Source of the DNA: Lachnospira sp.
GTDB taxonomy: Bacteria; Bacillota; Clostridia; Lachnospirales; Lachnospiraceae
Assembly (NCBI GenBank): GCA_017626275.1
Contig: JAGAJD010000139.1
Span: 1-5,171, forward strand
Direction: 5' to 3'
DNA: 5,171 nucleotides
Position numbers and translations under genes: made by a program
Notes under the pieces: generated by a model
Database searches by the model: none
What the model saw: the letters and a program-made list of their open reading frames with translations, nothing else
Told to the model about the DNA's origin: nothing
Shown here: piece after piece, positions 1 through 5,106 of the stretch
Layout: each line of letters begins with the position of its first letter
Numbering within the stretch: the stretch's first letter is position 1

Positions 1-537
1 CGTATTTCCGGAGGAAAAGGAAACGGCACTGAAAAATACAGGAACTATTGACTTATAAATATTTATGCAACTGTCTAAAATATCTTCGCTTATGGTACAG
101 GCAGTGTAAAATGAGGCTATAAGGATTGCAGTTAGTGAGATTGAAATAATCATCTGCGTCGTATCGGAAACCTGCCCGTTGTTAAAGCCCGTACCGAAAC
201 TGTTGATTGCCGCTGAAAACAGTGCCAGCACAATAATCTGTATTATGGCGGCTTTGCTGCTCTTTATAACATGTCCGAATGAATCGGTAAGTGCAGTTAT
301 AAAGCCTTTGCTGCTTATTCCGTCATCGCCTGTAATGCTGTTTATGATCTCACGGAATGAAATGTCATAATCACTGTATTCATCTATTGATTTGTCAATT
401 TCCGAAAAATCATAATCCGAAAAATTATCTTCCTGATTAGAGGAGGCTGTATTATTCCCGGCATGGACAATTTGCGGATACATATTTATCAAAATAATTA
501 TGAGAGTCGTAAAAAGACAGCTTTTTAGCCAACGCAT
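1..537 (-). CDS. spoIIIAE: Stage III sporulation protein AE, N-terminal 179 residues (runs off left edge)
   Basis: Polytopic membrane protein of the SpoIIIA-SpoIIQ channel, which links mother cell and engulfed forespore. From ATG at 537 the frame is open to base 1 (exactly 179 codons) with no stop; the family is about 400 residues, so more than half is missing. The N-terminus (MRWLKSC, then a hydrophobic run) looks like a signal peptide with a possible cleavage after VHA (residue 26). An acidic, Asn/Ser-rich stretch follows (about 27-75). Hydrophobic segments lie at about 97-114 (IIQIIVLALFSAAINSF) and 129-148, and a third begins near 162 with the family-typical 'IVPVFFSAVSFSSGNT'. The start overlaps the spoIIIAD stop by 13 nt and has an ideal Shine-Dalgarno site, implying translational coupling. 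The rest of AE and presumably AF, AG and AH lie left of the window. Identity rests on operon position plus this pattern and is strong. Confidence 0.93.
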   Translation of the reverse strand, partial: MRWLKSCLFTTLIIILINMYPQIVHAGNNTASSNQEDNFSDYDFSEIDKSIDEYSDYDISFREIINSITGDDGISSKGFITALTDSFGHVIKSSKAAIIQIIVLALFSAAINSFGTGFNNGQVSDTTQMIISISLTAILIASFYTACTISEDILDSCINIYKSIVPVFFSAVSFSSGNT

Positions 538-911
538 TTTGTGACCACCTCAAAAAGTGCAATTACGATAGGCATACTTAAGCCTGCAATCGTAATTTTA
601 CAAAAAATTTCAAGTTGACCTGCTATGGCACTGTATCCGTTATCACGGCAGATATCGGCGGCAAGCTGTGTAATATAGGAAATACCTATAACCTTTATGA
701 GAATACTGATATATTTGCCGCTTATCGTAAAATATGACTGCAAAATCTTTAATTCATCGATAATTCCCGACAGACCTGAAATTATGTAAAACAGAATAAG
801 TATTGATACACCGCCCGTTATCATTATTGTCAGCTCGCTTTTTGCATTTTTAAGAATATTTGCAAGCAAAACACCGATTATGGCGGCTGCGATTACTTTA
901 AAAATTCCCAT
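525..911 (-). CDS. spoIIIAD: Stage III sporulation protein AD
   Basis: Small integral membrane component of the mother-cell SpoIIIA complex, 128 residues (family about 130). About four hydrophobic segments are visible: 3-20, 27-47, 67-84 and 100-122. The most conserved-looking part is the second half: 'IKVIGISYITQLAADICRD' followed by NGYSAIAGQLEIFCKI and a SMPIVIALFE tail, matching the family pattern of an IIGIaYi segment, a C/T-K/R-D-x-G motif, and an AIA...E...K segment. I chose ATG at 911 because AGGGAG lies just upstream. The frame also opens at TTG 932, but that adds seven hydrophilic residues encoded by the Shine-Dalgarno region itself and would overlap spoIIIAC. With the ATG start the gap to spoIIIAC is 10 nt. 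The 3' end overlaps spoIIIAE by 13 nt. Confidence 0.95.
   Translation of the reverse strand: MGIFKVIAAAIIGVLLANILKNAKSELTIMITGGVSILILFYIISGLSGIIDELKILQSYFTISGKYISILIKVIGISYITQLAADICRDNGYSAIAGQLEIFCKITIAGLSMPIVIALFEVVTKCVG
545..551 (-). promoter_or_regulatory. Ribosome binding site of spoIIIAE
   Basis: The minus strand reads GAGGTGG, 7 nt before the ATG at 537. It lies inside the 3' end of spoIIIAD, so AE is translated from a site embedded in the previous gene. It fixes the AE start. Confidence 0.8.
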
Positions 912-914
912 CTG

Positions 915-920
915 CTCCCT
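915..920 (-). promoter_or_regulatory. Ribosome binding site deciding the spoIIIAD start
   Basis: The minus strand reads AGGGAG followed by CAG and then ATG at 911. Spacing from the last G is short (3 nt), but 5 nt from the AGGG core. It falls within codons 4-6 of the longer TTG-initiated reading, which argues against that start. The spoIIIAC stop is only 2 nt upstream of the site. Confidence 0.7.
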
Positions 921-921
921 C

Positions 922-1116
922 TTATAATTCAAACATTTTTTTCATTGCTTCAAATAAATCGCTTATATACGGAATAATCCAGTACAGCACAAGCAGAAGT
1001 CCGGCAAGGCTTGTAAGAAATGCCTGCTCCTCTCTTCCGCTGTGCTTTAAAATCTGACTGATTACAGACACCAGGATTCCAACTGCCGCTATCTTAAAGA
1101 TTATACTTACTTCCAA
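922..1116 (-). CDS. spoIIIAC: Stage III sporulation protein AC
   Basis: Very small membrane protein of the SpoIIIA complex, 64 residues against about 65-68 for the family. It has two hydrophobic helices (about 4-22 and 34-51) joined by a short polar loop with the family-like 'KHSGREEQAF' (24-33), and a charged amphipathic C-terminus (ISDLFEAMKKMFEL). The start codon is TTG at 1116. No ATG or GTG is available in the first few codons, the family length fits, and a near-perfect AGGAGGG lies 7 nt upstream. It is encoded 12 nt after spoIIIAB and 10 nt before spoIIIAD. It acts in the mother-cell membrane facing the forespore and is expected to be sigma-E dependent through the operon promoter. Confidence 0.95.
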   Translation of the reverse strand: MEVSIIFKIAAVGILVSVISQILKHSGREEQAFLTSLAGLLLVLYWIIPYISDLFEAMKKMFEL

Positions 1117-1123
1117 AAAATTT

Positions 1124-1130
1124 CCCTCCT
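1124..1130 (-). promoter_or_regulatory. Strong ribosome binding site supporting the TTG start of spoIIIAC
   Basis: The minus strand reads AGGAGGG with 7 nt to the TTG at 1116. The first two bases overlap the TAG stop of spoIIIAB (1129-1131). This consensus site probably offsets the weak TTG start. Confidence 0.85.
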
Positions 1131-1650
1131 AAATCAGTATCAATACGATTAAAAGACCTATAATAAGTCCAAAGCTTTGGTATATTTTACATTTTTCATG
1201 TATATCTTTTTGTGCCTGTTCAATGACTGTTTGAAGCTGTGAAGATGTTTCCTCAAGGACGGCAATCTGCATTTGTGCATCAAGATAGAGTGGCATATTT
1301 CCTACATTTTTTAGCAATGTACAGTCGGCTTCGGTAAGAAAAATATCACGTATATATGTGTTAATTCCCATATTCCATGCTTCAGAGAATTCCTGACAGG
1401 AATGGTTTTTAAGATTGACAGCTACAAATTCATAAAAATTACCGATATCGGTATAGCTGCATTTTTTTGAAATTTCCTGAAAAGCTTCGGGTATTGTTGT
1501 CCTTGCATAGCGTATCTGCCCGATTAAAATAATAAATGTTTCTTTTAAGGCCTGCAGCCGTGCGATTCTGCTTTTTTTCTGAAAGGAAAGAAAAAAGCCG
1601 TAACATGTTGTTCCTGAAATAATAAGAATAGCTCCGCATAGTTTTAACAT
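1129..1650 (-). CDS. spoIIIAB: Stage III sporulation protein AB
   Basis: Membrane protein of the SpoIIIA complex, structurally related in this family to GspF-type secretion platform proteins. It has 173 residues, close to the roughly 170 of the family. Layout: N-terminal membrane helix (about 3-21, LKLCGAILIISGTTCYGFF), a cytoplasmic helical domain, and a C-terminal membrane helix (about 159-173, ending GLLIVLILI). Family-like motifs are 'RLQALKETFIILIGQIRYAR' (31-50) followed by TTIPEAFQEI (51-60), then LLKNVGNMPLYLDAQMQ (112-128), and the KIYQSFG entry to the last helix (155-161). The start is ATG 1650, 5 nt after the spoIIIAA stop, with AGGAG at 1653-1657 and AAAGG at 1660-1664 upstream. 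A longer reading from ATG 1689 would run through the end of spoIIIAA and add a non-family N-terminus, so I rejected it. Confidence 0.95.
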   Translation of the reverse strand: MLKLCGAILIISGTTCYGFFLSFQKKSRIARLQALKETFIILIGQIRYARTTIPEAFQEISKKCSYTDIGNFYEFVAVNLKNHSCQEFSEAWNMGINTYIRDIFLTEADCTLLKNVGNMPLYLDAQMQIAVLEETSSQLQTVIEQAQKDIHEKCKIYQSFGLIIGLLIVLILI

Positions 1651-1655
1651 CACTC

Positions 1656-2579
1656 CTATCCTTTCTGAGTTTTGGCAAGCTCTCTGCATTCAAGAACCGT
1701 ACCGGCACCGTTTTTTCCCGATAAAAGGATAAACCTTGTAAAAATGCCTTTCTTAAGCAGAACGGCAAAATCAGGCTTTTTGTATAACTCATCAATACTT
1801 GCGGCGTGGATAGTTCCGATTACGGTACAGCCGCAGTTTACAATATACTGAAGTGCCTCAATATCCCTTTTGCCGCCAATTTCATCAATGGCAACAATAT
1901 CAGGCGACATTGCCCTTATTACCATTAACATTCCGTCTGCTTTCGGACAGCCGTCAATTACGTCTGTTCTTGGGCCTAAATCATTCTGCGGTATTCCCTC
2001 AAGACAGCCTGCAATCTCGGAACGCTCATCTATCACACACACCTTTCGTCCCTCCGATACCGTTCCAACTGAAAGCTGGCGTATTATATCGCGTAACAGT
2101 GTTGTCTTTCCGCAGCCCGGCGGAGATACGATTAATGTGTGCTTTAAGCAGTTGTTTTTGTATACAAAATTCATGATTTTGTCGGCACAGCCGGGAAGCT
2201 CGTGTGCTACACGGATATTTAAGAATGATAAAAACTGCTGGCCGACAACGTTTTCTTTGTCCACCATAGCTTTTCCAAGCACTCCGACACGATGTCCGCC
2301 CCTGACTGTAATGTATCCGTGTTTTATATCCTCCTGAAAGGCATACAGGGAATAATTGCTCATGTATTCAAGACATCGGCGTATATCTTCCCTGTATACA
2401 CGCACATTTTCCGAAAGATAATCCCTGCCGTGAAATCTTATTCCAACAGGCTGCATACAGCGCAGTCTGATTTCTTCAAGACCGTCATATGTAATCTTAA
2501 AAGGAAATGCGTCCTTAAAGATAGCTTTTTTCAGCCTGTCCGGTAATAATTCTTCAATTTCCTTCAGTCGGTCTGCCAT
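1656..2579 (-). CDS. spoIIIAA: Stage III sporulation protein AA, ATPase
   Basis: Cytoplasmic P-loop ATPase that powers the mother-cell SpoIIIA channel, related to the secretion ATPases of type II/IV systems. Length is 307 residues, the usual family size. Visible motifs: EEIRLR (35-40); YAFQEDIKHGYITVRGGHRVG (79-99), a signature of this family; SFLNIRVA (118-125); Walker A PPGCGKTT (153-160); IDERSEIAG (183-191); LGPRTDV (201-207); Walker B IVAIDEIGG (228-236, D232 and E233); and GTIHAAS (255-261), a sensor-like segment. The ATG at 2579 is preceded directly by an in-frame TAA, so it is the furthest possible start, and AGGGA (2585-2589) lies about 6 nt upstream. It is the first gene of the operon, with spoIIIAB 5 nt downstream. 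No key ATPase residue appears to be missing. Confidence 0.98.
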   Translation of the reverse strand: MADRLKEIEELLPDRLKKAIFKDAFPFKITYDGLEEIRLRCMQPVGIRFHGRDYLSENVRVYREDIRRCLEYMSNYSLYAFQEDIKHGYITVRGGHRVGVLGKAMVDKENVVGQQFLSFLNIRVAHELPGCADKIMNFVYKNNCLKHTLIVSPPGCGKTTLLRDIIRQLSVGTVSEGRKVCVIDERSEIAGCLEGIPQNDLGPRTDVIDGCPKADGMLMVIRAMSPDIVAIDEIGGKRDIEALQYIVNCGCTVIGTIHAASIDELYKKPDFAVLLKKGIFTRFILLSGKNGAGTVLECRELAKTQKG

Positions 2580-2610
2580 TTATATCCCTGCCTTTCTTTC
2601 AATCTGCTGG

Positions 2611-2647
2611 GTTCAGCCATGCCCATTCATAATTTGCCAAGCTGAAC
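2611..2647 (-). other. Stem-loop at the predicted 5' end of the spoIIIA transcript
   Basis: A perfect 7-bp inverted repeat: GTTCAGC at 2611-2617 and GCTGAAC at 2641-2647, with a further possible G-U pair inside, around a loop of about 21-23 nt. If transcription starts near 2649, as the promoter placement predicts, the mRNA begins 1-2 nt before the stem. A 5'-terminal hairpin can protect mRNA from decay. Alternatively the repeat could be a DNA operator between the two divergent genes. The repeat is seen directly; its function is inferred. Confidence 0.45.
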
Positions 2648-2655
2648 TTTACCAA

Positions 2656-2684
2656 AATATATGTGGACATTTTGTGGGATATTC
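2656..2684 (-). promoter_or_regulatory. Candidate sigma-E promoter of the spoIIIA operon
   Basis: On the minus strand: -35 GAATATC (2684-2678), a 14-nt spacer, and -10 CATATATT (2663-2656). The known sigma-E consensus is roughly kmATATT, a 13-15-nt spacer, and CATACAmT. The -10 matches 6 of 8 and the -35 keeps the ATAT core. The predicted start is an A at about 2648-2650, giving a leader of about 70 nt. spoIIIA is a classical sigma-E operon in Bacillus subtilis, so the context agrees. Confidence 0.65.
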
Positions 2685-2759
2685 CAATATTGTACTAACA
2701 TTTATCAGGGCAGCATAAATTATGTAAAAAAGATATGTGAAATGTGATTGACAGAGCTT

Positions 2760-4118
2760 ATGAAAAATTTACAAAAATCAGGCAGACGCCTGTTGATATT
2801 GCTTATAGTACTATCCTGCATCGTATATCATTTTCCGACAGCGGTTTTTGCACAGGAAAATAATACGGACTTTTCAAAGCTTCACGCAAAATATGCTGTT
2901 GTGATGGACGCTGATTCTAAACGTGTGCTTTATGGGAAAAATGAGGACACTCCCGCTCCGATGGCAAGCACAACGAAAATTATGACTTGTGTTACCGCTC
3001 TTGAATACGGAAGCGGCGAACTGTTATGCACTACAAGCTCTTATGCTGCTTCCATGCCTGATGTACAGCTTAATGCGCAGAAGGGAGAACTGTTTTATCT
3101 TAAAGATTTGTTGTATTCGCTTATGCTCAAATCCCACAATGACAGTGCTGTTATTATTGCAGAAAATGTGGCGTGCAGTTACATTTATCAGGTGCAGACG
3201 GGAATAAGAAATGACGAGGCAGGCGTTTTGACGGAAAAAGCGTTGGATTATGTTAATTTCCCTGAAACATTTGATACTTCATTTTTAAAAAATATTACCA
3301 ATGAGCAGAGCCGTGAACTTGTATCCGTATTTACGGGACTTATGAATTACCGTGCCGTTACACTGGGCTGTGAGAAAACGCATTTTGTCACGCCAAACGG
3401 GTTAGATGCGTCTGACGAAAACGGCGTACATTCTACTACGGCGAGGGAGCTTGCAGTCATAATGTCTTACTGTATCCAAAATGAAGAGTTTTTAAAAATC
3501 ACGCAGACTATGCAGTATAATTTTACCTCTTACAGAAAAAAGGAGGGAGCGGCAGAGCTTACAAGCGGTACGTCATATTCAGTCTCAAACGCCAATGCAT
3601 TTTTAAATATGTATGATAATATTATTTCAGGCAAGACAGGTTTTACAGGGGACGCAGGTTACTGCTATACCTGTGCCTATAAATGTGACGGCAGAACCTT
3701 TGTTGTAACTCTGCTTGCCTGCGGCTGGCCCTCCAACAAGACATATAAATGGCAGGACGCAAGGCTTTTGCTTAACTGGGCGCGTGAAAATTATTATCGG
3801 GAGGATATCATTAAAGAGGATTTTTATTTAAAGCAGATATATGTACAGAACGGGCTGCAGGAGGTAATTGACGCAGAGCTTCATGACACTTATAGTCTGC
3901 TGTTAAGCCGGAATGATATTACAAATGTAGTTGTTAATGTGCCTGAATATATAGAAGCTCCGGTAGCTGTCGGTGATATTGTAGGCTCTGTGTGTGTTTA
4001 TGTGAACGATGAGCTTATGTATTCTGCTCCTGTTTATTCTAAAAATGCTGTGGCACGGACTGACTATAATTATTTTCTTGATAAATTGATAAAATTATTT
4101 TGTTTTATCGACAAATAG
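2760..4118 (+). CDS. D-alanyl-D-alanine carboxypeptidase, PBP5/DacF type (peptidase S11)
   Basis: Exported, membrane-bound enzyme that removes the terminal D-Ala from peptidoglycan pentapeptides. 452 residues from ATG 2760. It has a signal peptide with an RR-containing n-region, a hydrophobic core (about 11-24) and likely cleavage after AVFA (residue 31). Catalytic motifs are STTK (S70, K73), SHN (125-127, usually SGN) and KTG (292-294). HFVTPNGLD (208-216) is the family segment between them. A beta-rich C-terminal domain (about 350-430) is followed by a possible amphipathic anchor, YNYFLDKLIKLF (436-447). SxN to KTG spans 167 residues, about 60 more than is usual, mostly from extra sequence at about 139-186. 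Eleven cysteines lie in the mature part. The start is uncertain: TTG 2748 would add MTEL, and only a weak AGAG lies before the ATG. Being divergent from spoIIIA suggests a sporulation role like DacF or DacB; this is inference, so no symbol is given. Confidence 0.93.
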   Translation: MKNLQKSGRRLLILLIVLSCIVYHFPTAVFAQENNTDFSKLHAKYAVVMDADSKRVLYGKNEDTPAPMASTTKIMTCVTALEYGSGELLCTTSSYAASMPDVQLNAQKGELFYLKDLLYSLMLKSHNDSAVIIAENVACSYIYQVQTGIRNDEAGVLTEKALDYVNFPETFDTSFLKNITNEQSRELVSVFTGLMNYRAVTLGCEKTHFVTPNGLDASDENGVHSTTARELAVIMSYCIQNEEFLKITQTMQYNFTSYRKKEGAAELTSGTSYSVSNANAFLNMYDNIISGKTGFTGDAGYCYTCAYKCDGRTFVVTLLACGWPSNKTYKWQDARLLLNWARENYYREDIIKEDFYLKQIYVQNGLQEVIDAELHDTYSLLLSRNDITNVVVNVPEYIEAPVAVGDIVGSVCVYVNDELMYSAPVYSKNAVARTDYNYFLDKLIKLFCFIDK

Positions 4119-4136
4119 AAAAAATTGCGATATACT
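4108..4136 (+). promoter_or_regulatory. Candidate sigma-A promoter of the deacetylase gene
   Basis: -35 TCGACA (4108-4113) and -10 TATACT (4131-4136), each 5 of 6 to the vegetative consensus, with an exact 17-nt spacer. The -35 overlaps the last codons and stop of the carboxypeptidase gene. The predicted start is near 4142-4144, about 45 nt before the ATG at 4189. It implies that the deacetylase can be expressed in growing cells independently of its upstream neighbour. Confidence 0.7.
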
Positions 4137-4140
4137 TAAA

Positions 4141-4164
4141 ATTAGATTTATTTTGAAATTTAAT
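4141..4164 (+). other. AT-rich stem-loop at the predicted 5' end of the deacetylase transcript
   Basis: ATTAGATTT (4141-4149) pairs with AAATTTAAT (4156-4164): nine pairs including one G-U, with a 6-nt loop. It lies at or just inside the predicted transcript start and ends 6 nt before the GAAGG site, which it leaves free. There is no U-run, so it is not a terminator. The stem is almost all A-U and could be chance in this AT-rich gap. Confidence 0.3.
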
Positions 4165-4170
4165 CTGAAA

Positions 4171-4175
4171 GAAGG
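4171..4175 (+). promoter_or_regulatory. Ribosome binding site deciding the deacetylase start
   Basis: GAAGG (within AAAGAAGGT), 13 nt before the ATG at 4189; slightly long spacing, but the only good site in the gap. The alternative TTG at 4153 lies upstream of this site and only about 10 nt from the predicted transcript start, so it is not used here. Confidence 0.6.
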
Positions 4176-4188
4176 TAGCGAATCAACA

Positions 4189-5058
4189 ATGAATAAGATT
4201 TATAAGGTGTTTCCCGGCGGAAAACATAAGGTATTGACTTTAAGCTATGATGATGGAAAGATTGAGGACAGACGTCTCGTAGCTATTTTAAATAAAAACG
4301 GCTTAAGGGGAACTTTTAACCTTAATTCGGGAATTGTAAATCCTGATGTCCGTATCCCAAAGGAAGAATGGAAAGAGTTATATGCAGGACATGAGGTTGC
4401 AGTACATACATGCACTCACCCGACAATCGCAAGATGTCCTAATAATGAGATTGTCTATGAGATTTTAAATGACAGAAAAGCATTGGAAAAGGTTATGGGG
4501 TATCCTGTCCGTGGCATGGCATTTCCAAACGGTTCAAGTGATGAAAGGGTATGTAACATTGCAAAGGATTTAGGAATCGAATATGCAAGAGTTGCCGCTG
4601 ACAGGTATGCAGATGTTATTAATGCGAAAAAGAGGGCTTTGGAGGCTGAAGGACCTATTTTGTTAGGAGACGCAACAGGTTTTGAAATGCCTGACAATTA
4701 TATGCAGTGGCTTCCTACCTGCCACCACAATCACCATCTTGTTAAGTTTGGAAAGAAATTTATTTCCCTTAAGAAAAAACAGTATCTTTATATGATGTAT
4801 GTGTGGGGACACAGCTTTGAATTTACACGCAATGATAACTGGAACATTATTGAAGAATTTGCAGAGATGATGGGCGGTCATGATGATATCTGGTATGCAA
4901 CTAATATTGAAATTGTAGATTATAATAAGGTATTTGACAATCTTCAATTTGCCGCAGACAACAGCTTTGTCTACAATCCGTCTGCTGCTTCTGCATGGCT
5001 TTGTGTTAATGATACAAACTATGTTGAGGTTAAAGGCGGGGAGACTGTATGGTTTTAG
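4189..5058 (+). CDS. Leaderless NodB-like polysaccharide deacetylase family protein
   Basis: 289 residues from ATG 4189 (MNKIYKVFPGGKHKVLTLSY). It belongs to the NodB-homology carbohydrate esterase fold, whose members remove N- or O-acetyl groups from sugars using a divalent metal. Motif 1 is LTLSYDDGK (16-24; D21 as likely base, D22 as metal ligand). TFNLNSG (42-48) follows. Motif 2 is GHEVAVHTCTHP (67-78; H73 and H77 as metal ligands). AFPNG (111-115) stands where motif 3 (RxPyG-like) is expected. YVWGHSFEF (204-212, H208) probably supplies the last-motif histidine. CHHNHH (178-183) is a striking histidine cluster. No signal peptide or membrane helix is seen, so the protein is predicted cytoplasmic; the substrate is unknown and may be a small glycan or another acylated compound. 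It has its own sigma-A promoter and is followed by a terminator, so it is probably monocistronic. Confidence 0.85.
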   Translation: MNKIYKVFPGGKHKVLTLSYDDGKIEDRRLVAILNKNGLRGTFNLNSGIVNPDVRIPKEEWKELYAGHEVAVHTCTHPTIARCPNNEIVYEILNDRKALEKVMGYPVRGMAFPNGSSDERVCNIAKDLGIEYARVAADRYADVINAKKRALEAEGPILLGDATGFEMPDNYMQWLPTCHHNHHLVKFGKKFISLKKKQYLYMMYVWGHSFEFTRNDNWNIIEEFAEMMGGHDDIWYATNIEIVDYNKVFDNLQFAADNSFVYNPSAASAWLCVNDTNYVEVKGGETVWF

Positions 5059-5070
5059 AGTAAATAAAAA

Positions 5071-5104
5071 ACGGATGGGAATTTTAAGTTCCTGTCCGTT
5101 TTTT
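5071..5104 (+). terminator. Intrinsic terminator after the deacetylase gene, possibly bidirectional
   Basis: Left arm ACGGATGGGAA (5071-5081), 7-nt loop, right arm TTCCTGTCCGT (5089-5099): 11 pairs including two G-U, followed by a T-run (5099-5104). An A-run before the left arm (5066-5071) gives a matching T-run on the other strand, so it could also end a convergent gene. It begins 12 nt after the stop codon at 5056-5058. Confidence 0.92.
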
Positions 5105-5106
5105 GG

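Noticed and set aside
179..370. A 63-codon plus-strand frame with a hydrophobic peptide
   Set aside because: It is antisense to spoIIIAE; the hydrophobicity mirrors the membrane segments of the real gene.
912..932. TTG start for spoIIIAD
   Set aside because: The extra codons include the Shine-Dalgarno sequence of the ATG at 911 and overlap spoIIIAC.
1651..1689. Upstream ATG start for spoIIIAB
   Set aside because: It overlaps spoIIIAA and adds 13 hydrophilic residues before the N-terminal membrane helix; ATG 1650 fits the family length.
1439..1795. A 118-codon open frame on the minus strand spanning the spoIIIAA/AB junction
   Set aside because: It is out of frame with two clearly conserved genes and its peptide resembles no domain.
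1870..2337. A 155-codon open frame on the plus strand, and shorter ones at 1853-2176 and 2292-2546
   Set aside because: They lie antisense to spoIIIAA, whose ATPase motifs are intact in the same region. The peptides are low in recognisable structure and have no good ribosome site.
2748..2770. TTGACA at 2748 as a sigma-A -35 box
   Set aside because: There is no -10 at the right distance, and the transcript would start inside the carboxypeptidase coding sequence.
2989..3207. A 72-codon plus-strand frame within the carboxypeptidase
   Set aside because: It is an out-of-frame shadow; the main frame carries all three catalytic motifs across it.
4086..4111. Terminator for the carboxypeptidase gene
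   Set aside because: The AT-rich hairpin lies before the stop codon and is followed by A-rich sequence, not a T-run.
4153..4188. TTG start adding 12 residues to the deacetylase
   Set aside because: It is too close to the predicted transcript start, lacks its own ribosome site, and adds residues before the family-like MNKIYKVFPGG start.
4455..4947. Two minus-strand open frames inside the deacetylase gene
   Set aside because: They are antisense shadows of a gene with intact NodB motifs.
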